Below, in pieces: positions 62,777 through 64,000 of a DNA stretch of 64,000 nucleotides; position 1 is the first letter of the stretch; the number at the start of each line of letters is the position of its first letter. The translations under genes and the position numbers were made by a program. The stretch spans positions 124,001 through 188,000 of the forward strand of contig NZ_QOCH01000009.1 in the NCBI RefSeq assembly GCF_003318275.1, given 5' to 3'. The notes under the pieces are model-generated. The model was not told where the DNA came from, did no database searches, and saw nothing but the letters and a program-made list of their open reading frames with translations. This DNA is from Marinobacter sp. F3R11 (lineage in GTDB: Bacteria; Pseudomonadota; Gammaproteobacteria; Pseudomonadales; Oleiphilaceae).

Positions 62777-63940
62777 TCAGGATTGCAGCAAAGATCGGGC
62801 GATGATCACCTTCTGTACCTCCGAAGCACCCTCATAAATCCTCAACGGACGAATCTCACGGTAGATCTGCTCAACGGTTGAGCCCCGGGCAACTCCAAGT
62901 GCGCCGAAGAGTTGAACAGCATTGTCCGCCACACGATGCGCAGCTTCCGTCGCCCCCAATTTGGCCATGGCTACTGCTCCGGAATGGCGACCCTCGTGCA
63001 CGTCTTTCAGCCAGGCCGAACGGTAAACCAGGAGGCTCGAGGTCTCCACGTCAAGCGCCATATCAGCCAAGGTAGCCTGTACTGTCGGCATCTGGGCTAG
63101 TGGTCCGCCAAATAATTCCCGGGACTTTGTATGCCCGATCGTTTCCGCCAGCGCTCGACGAGCCATGCCGAGTGCCGCTGCGCCTACGGAAGTGCGGAAG
63201 ATATCGAAGGTTTTCATCGCCGCCTTGAAGCCCTCACCCGGCGCGCCGATCATATTGGTAGCGGGAACGCGGCAATTCCGGAAAATAACTTCACCTATTG
63301 GATGCGGGGCAATCATCTCCACCTCAGGCCCTATTTCCAGACCGTCAGTATCAGCATCCACCATGAACGCCGAGAGCCCTCGTGACCCTGGCGCCTCCCC
63401 GGTTCGGGCGATCACTATGTAGAAATCAGCTGCGCCGGCGTTGGTAATCCATCGTTTATGTCCATTCAGTATGAAATGATCACCGTCACGCTCTGCGGTT
63501 GTCTTGAGTGCGGCGACGTCTGACCCGGCTTCAGGTTCGGTGACAGCAAAAGCGGCTATCTTCTGGCCCTGCCGGGCCGGTTCCAGATACGTACTACAAA
63601 GCTCGTCTGAACCCGTAAGCCAAAGGGGCGCAGTCGCCAATCCCTGCATGACAAAGACGCTATCCACCAGCCCCGAACGATAAGCTAGAGCTTCACGGAT
63701 CAGCGAGAGTGCCCGTACATCAATTTTGCTATTGAGGCCGCCTTCAGCAGGCACGGCATAGTCAAGAAAACCCCACTCAGCCATTTCTTTTGCAATGGTC
63801 TTGCACTCGTCAGCAAAATAGGGAGACCCGGTCTCCTCAGGCTCAGCAGCACCCTTAACCCATTCTGTAAGGCGCTCCCCAAGCTCAGTATGTGATTCGT
63901 CAAAAAATGGCAGGTCCGGCATACGCCAAGTAGCAACCAT
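62777..63940 (-). CDS. acyl-CoA dehydrogenase
   Basis: A 387-residue FAD acyl-CoA dehydrogenase with FAVTEPEAGSDVAALKT near 132-148, WITNAGAADFY near 168 and catalytic glutamate E370 in IYEGASEVQ. Specificity cannot be set from sequence by eye. It opens the acd-thiolase-SDR-crotonase group by direction, 129 bp upstream of the thiolase gene. An inverted repeat upstream may be its operator. Confidence 0.93.
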   Translation of the reverse strand: MVATWRMPDLPFFDESHTELGERLTEWVKGAAEPEETGSPYFADECKTIAKEMAEWGFLDYAVPAEGGLNSKIDVRALSLIREALAYRSGLVDSVFVMQGLATAPLWLTGSDELCSTYLEPARQGQKIAAFAVTEPEAGSDVAALKTTAERDGDHFILNGHKRWITNAGAADFYIVIARTGEAPGSRGLSAFMVDADTDGLEIGPEVEMIAPHPIGEVIFRNCRVPATNMIGAPGEGFKAAMKTFDIFRTSVGAAALGMARRALAETIGHTKSRELFGGPLAQMPTVQATLADMALDVETSSLLVYRSAWLKDVHEGRHSGAVAMAKLGATEAAHRVADNAVQLFGALGVARGSTVEQIYREIRPLRIYEGASEVQKVIIARSLLQS

Positions 63941-63960
63941 GGTCTCTTCTCCCGCTGCGC

Positions 63961-63987
63961 ATCAAAGTGCAGCAGATACACTTTGAT
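63961..63987. promoter_or_regulatory. operator-like inverted repeat upstream of the acyl-CoA dehydrogenase
   Basis: Perfect 9-bp arms ATCAAAGTG (63961-63969) and CACTTTGAT (63979-63987) with a 9-nt spacer, 20-47 bp upstream of the ATG. The position suits a repressor or activator of the acyl-CoA genes. The regulator is not in the window. Confidence 0.5.
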
Positions 63988-64000
63988 GAATTGATGGTTT

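Noticed and set aside
46502..63940. A duplicated tRNA-Arg 3' end marking the right border of an island
   Set aside because: Looked for a copy of the terminal GGTTCAAATCCTGTCGG stretch by eye and saw none in the window.
1..64000. CRISPR arrays, rRNA genes, prophage or toxin-antitoxin loci
   Set aside because: No regularly spaced repeats, rRNA sequence, phage structural genes or recognisable toxin-antitoxin pairs were seen.

Overview
The window looks like a chromosomal segment of a Marinobacter-like marine gammaproteobacterium. This is an inference from gene order and family type, not a database match. The left half follows the Pseudomonas/Marinobacter arrangement argH - algZ/algR - hemC-hemD-hemX-hemY, ubiD, rho, trxA, ppx, rsd(algQ)-dsbB. 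It also carries a gammaproteobacterial GshA, Tex, Rep and a bacterioferritin/Bfd pair. An OPAA-type prolidase and an outer-membrane phospholipase A fit the same background.

Layout. 1-7.6 kb: arginine biosynthesis (argH, minus) diverges from a LytS/LytTR two-component pair and the haem operon hemCDXY. 7.6-11.7 kb: a ferredoxin-type flavin reductase, ubiD and rho on the minus strand, with a composite inverted-repeat element (repeat A) between ubiD and rho. 12.1-15.3 kb: molybdenum-cofactor genes moaB-moeA-moaD-moaE plus convergent mobA, lying between rho and trxA, which are usually neighbours. 15.4-31.8 kb: trxA, ppx, an ABC-F ATPase, small conserved proteins, an FKBP lipoprotein, rsd, dsbB, a FliL-like protein, an RMF-like protein, gshA, tex, a GGDEF/EAL protein with a pseudo-receiver domain, rep and cytochrome c5. 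32-45.8 kb: pldA, a second copy of the repeat (repeat B), phosphomannomutase, bfr/bfd with a Fur-box-like site, LysR-pepQ, dppABCDF, lrgAB and yaeQ.

At 45.9 kb there is a tRNA-Arg(CCG) with its terminator. It is followed by about 0.5 kb of decayed DNA: a possible third repeat copy, a fragment resembling the HsdR N-terminus, and unrecognised sequence. This looks like a scarred integration site. From 46.5 to 53.5 kb, in visibly more GC-rich DNA, lies a compact catabolic module. It holds a GntR/FCD regulator with a perfect 20-bp palindrome in the divergent promoter region, an Asp/Glu-racemase-superfamily enzyme with the active-site signature of arylmalonate decarboxylase, a DctPQM TRAP transporter, a D-hydantoinase/dihydropyrimidinase and a 2-keto-4-pentenoate-hydratase-like enzyme. 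The substrate is unknown; a cyclic amide or ureide taken up by the TRAP system, ring-opened and then decarboxylated or hydrated is the simplest reading.

53.5-63.9 kb (all minus) is a second catabolic block: a branched-chain-type ABC importer (SBP, LivG, LivF and one fused LivH-LivM permease) next to glutaryl-CoA dehydrogenase, a crotonase, a short-chain dehydrogenase, a thiolase and another acyl-CoA dehydrogenase. Together these could import a carboxylic acid and beta-oxidise its CoA thioester. The right edge holds an operator-like inverted repeat upstream of the last gene.

The strongest non-textbook signals are three. First, the two composite inverted repeats share a core but have unrelated, self-complementary outer arms. 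Second, a single-cysteine AMDase-like enzyme sits in a hydantoinase/TRAP cluster. Third, the tRNA-Arg boundary is decayed.
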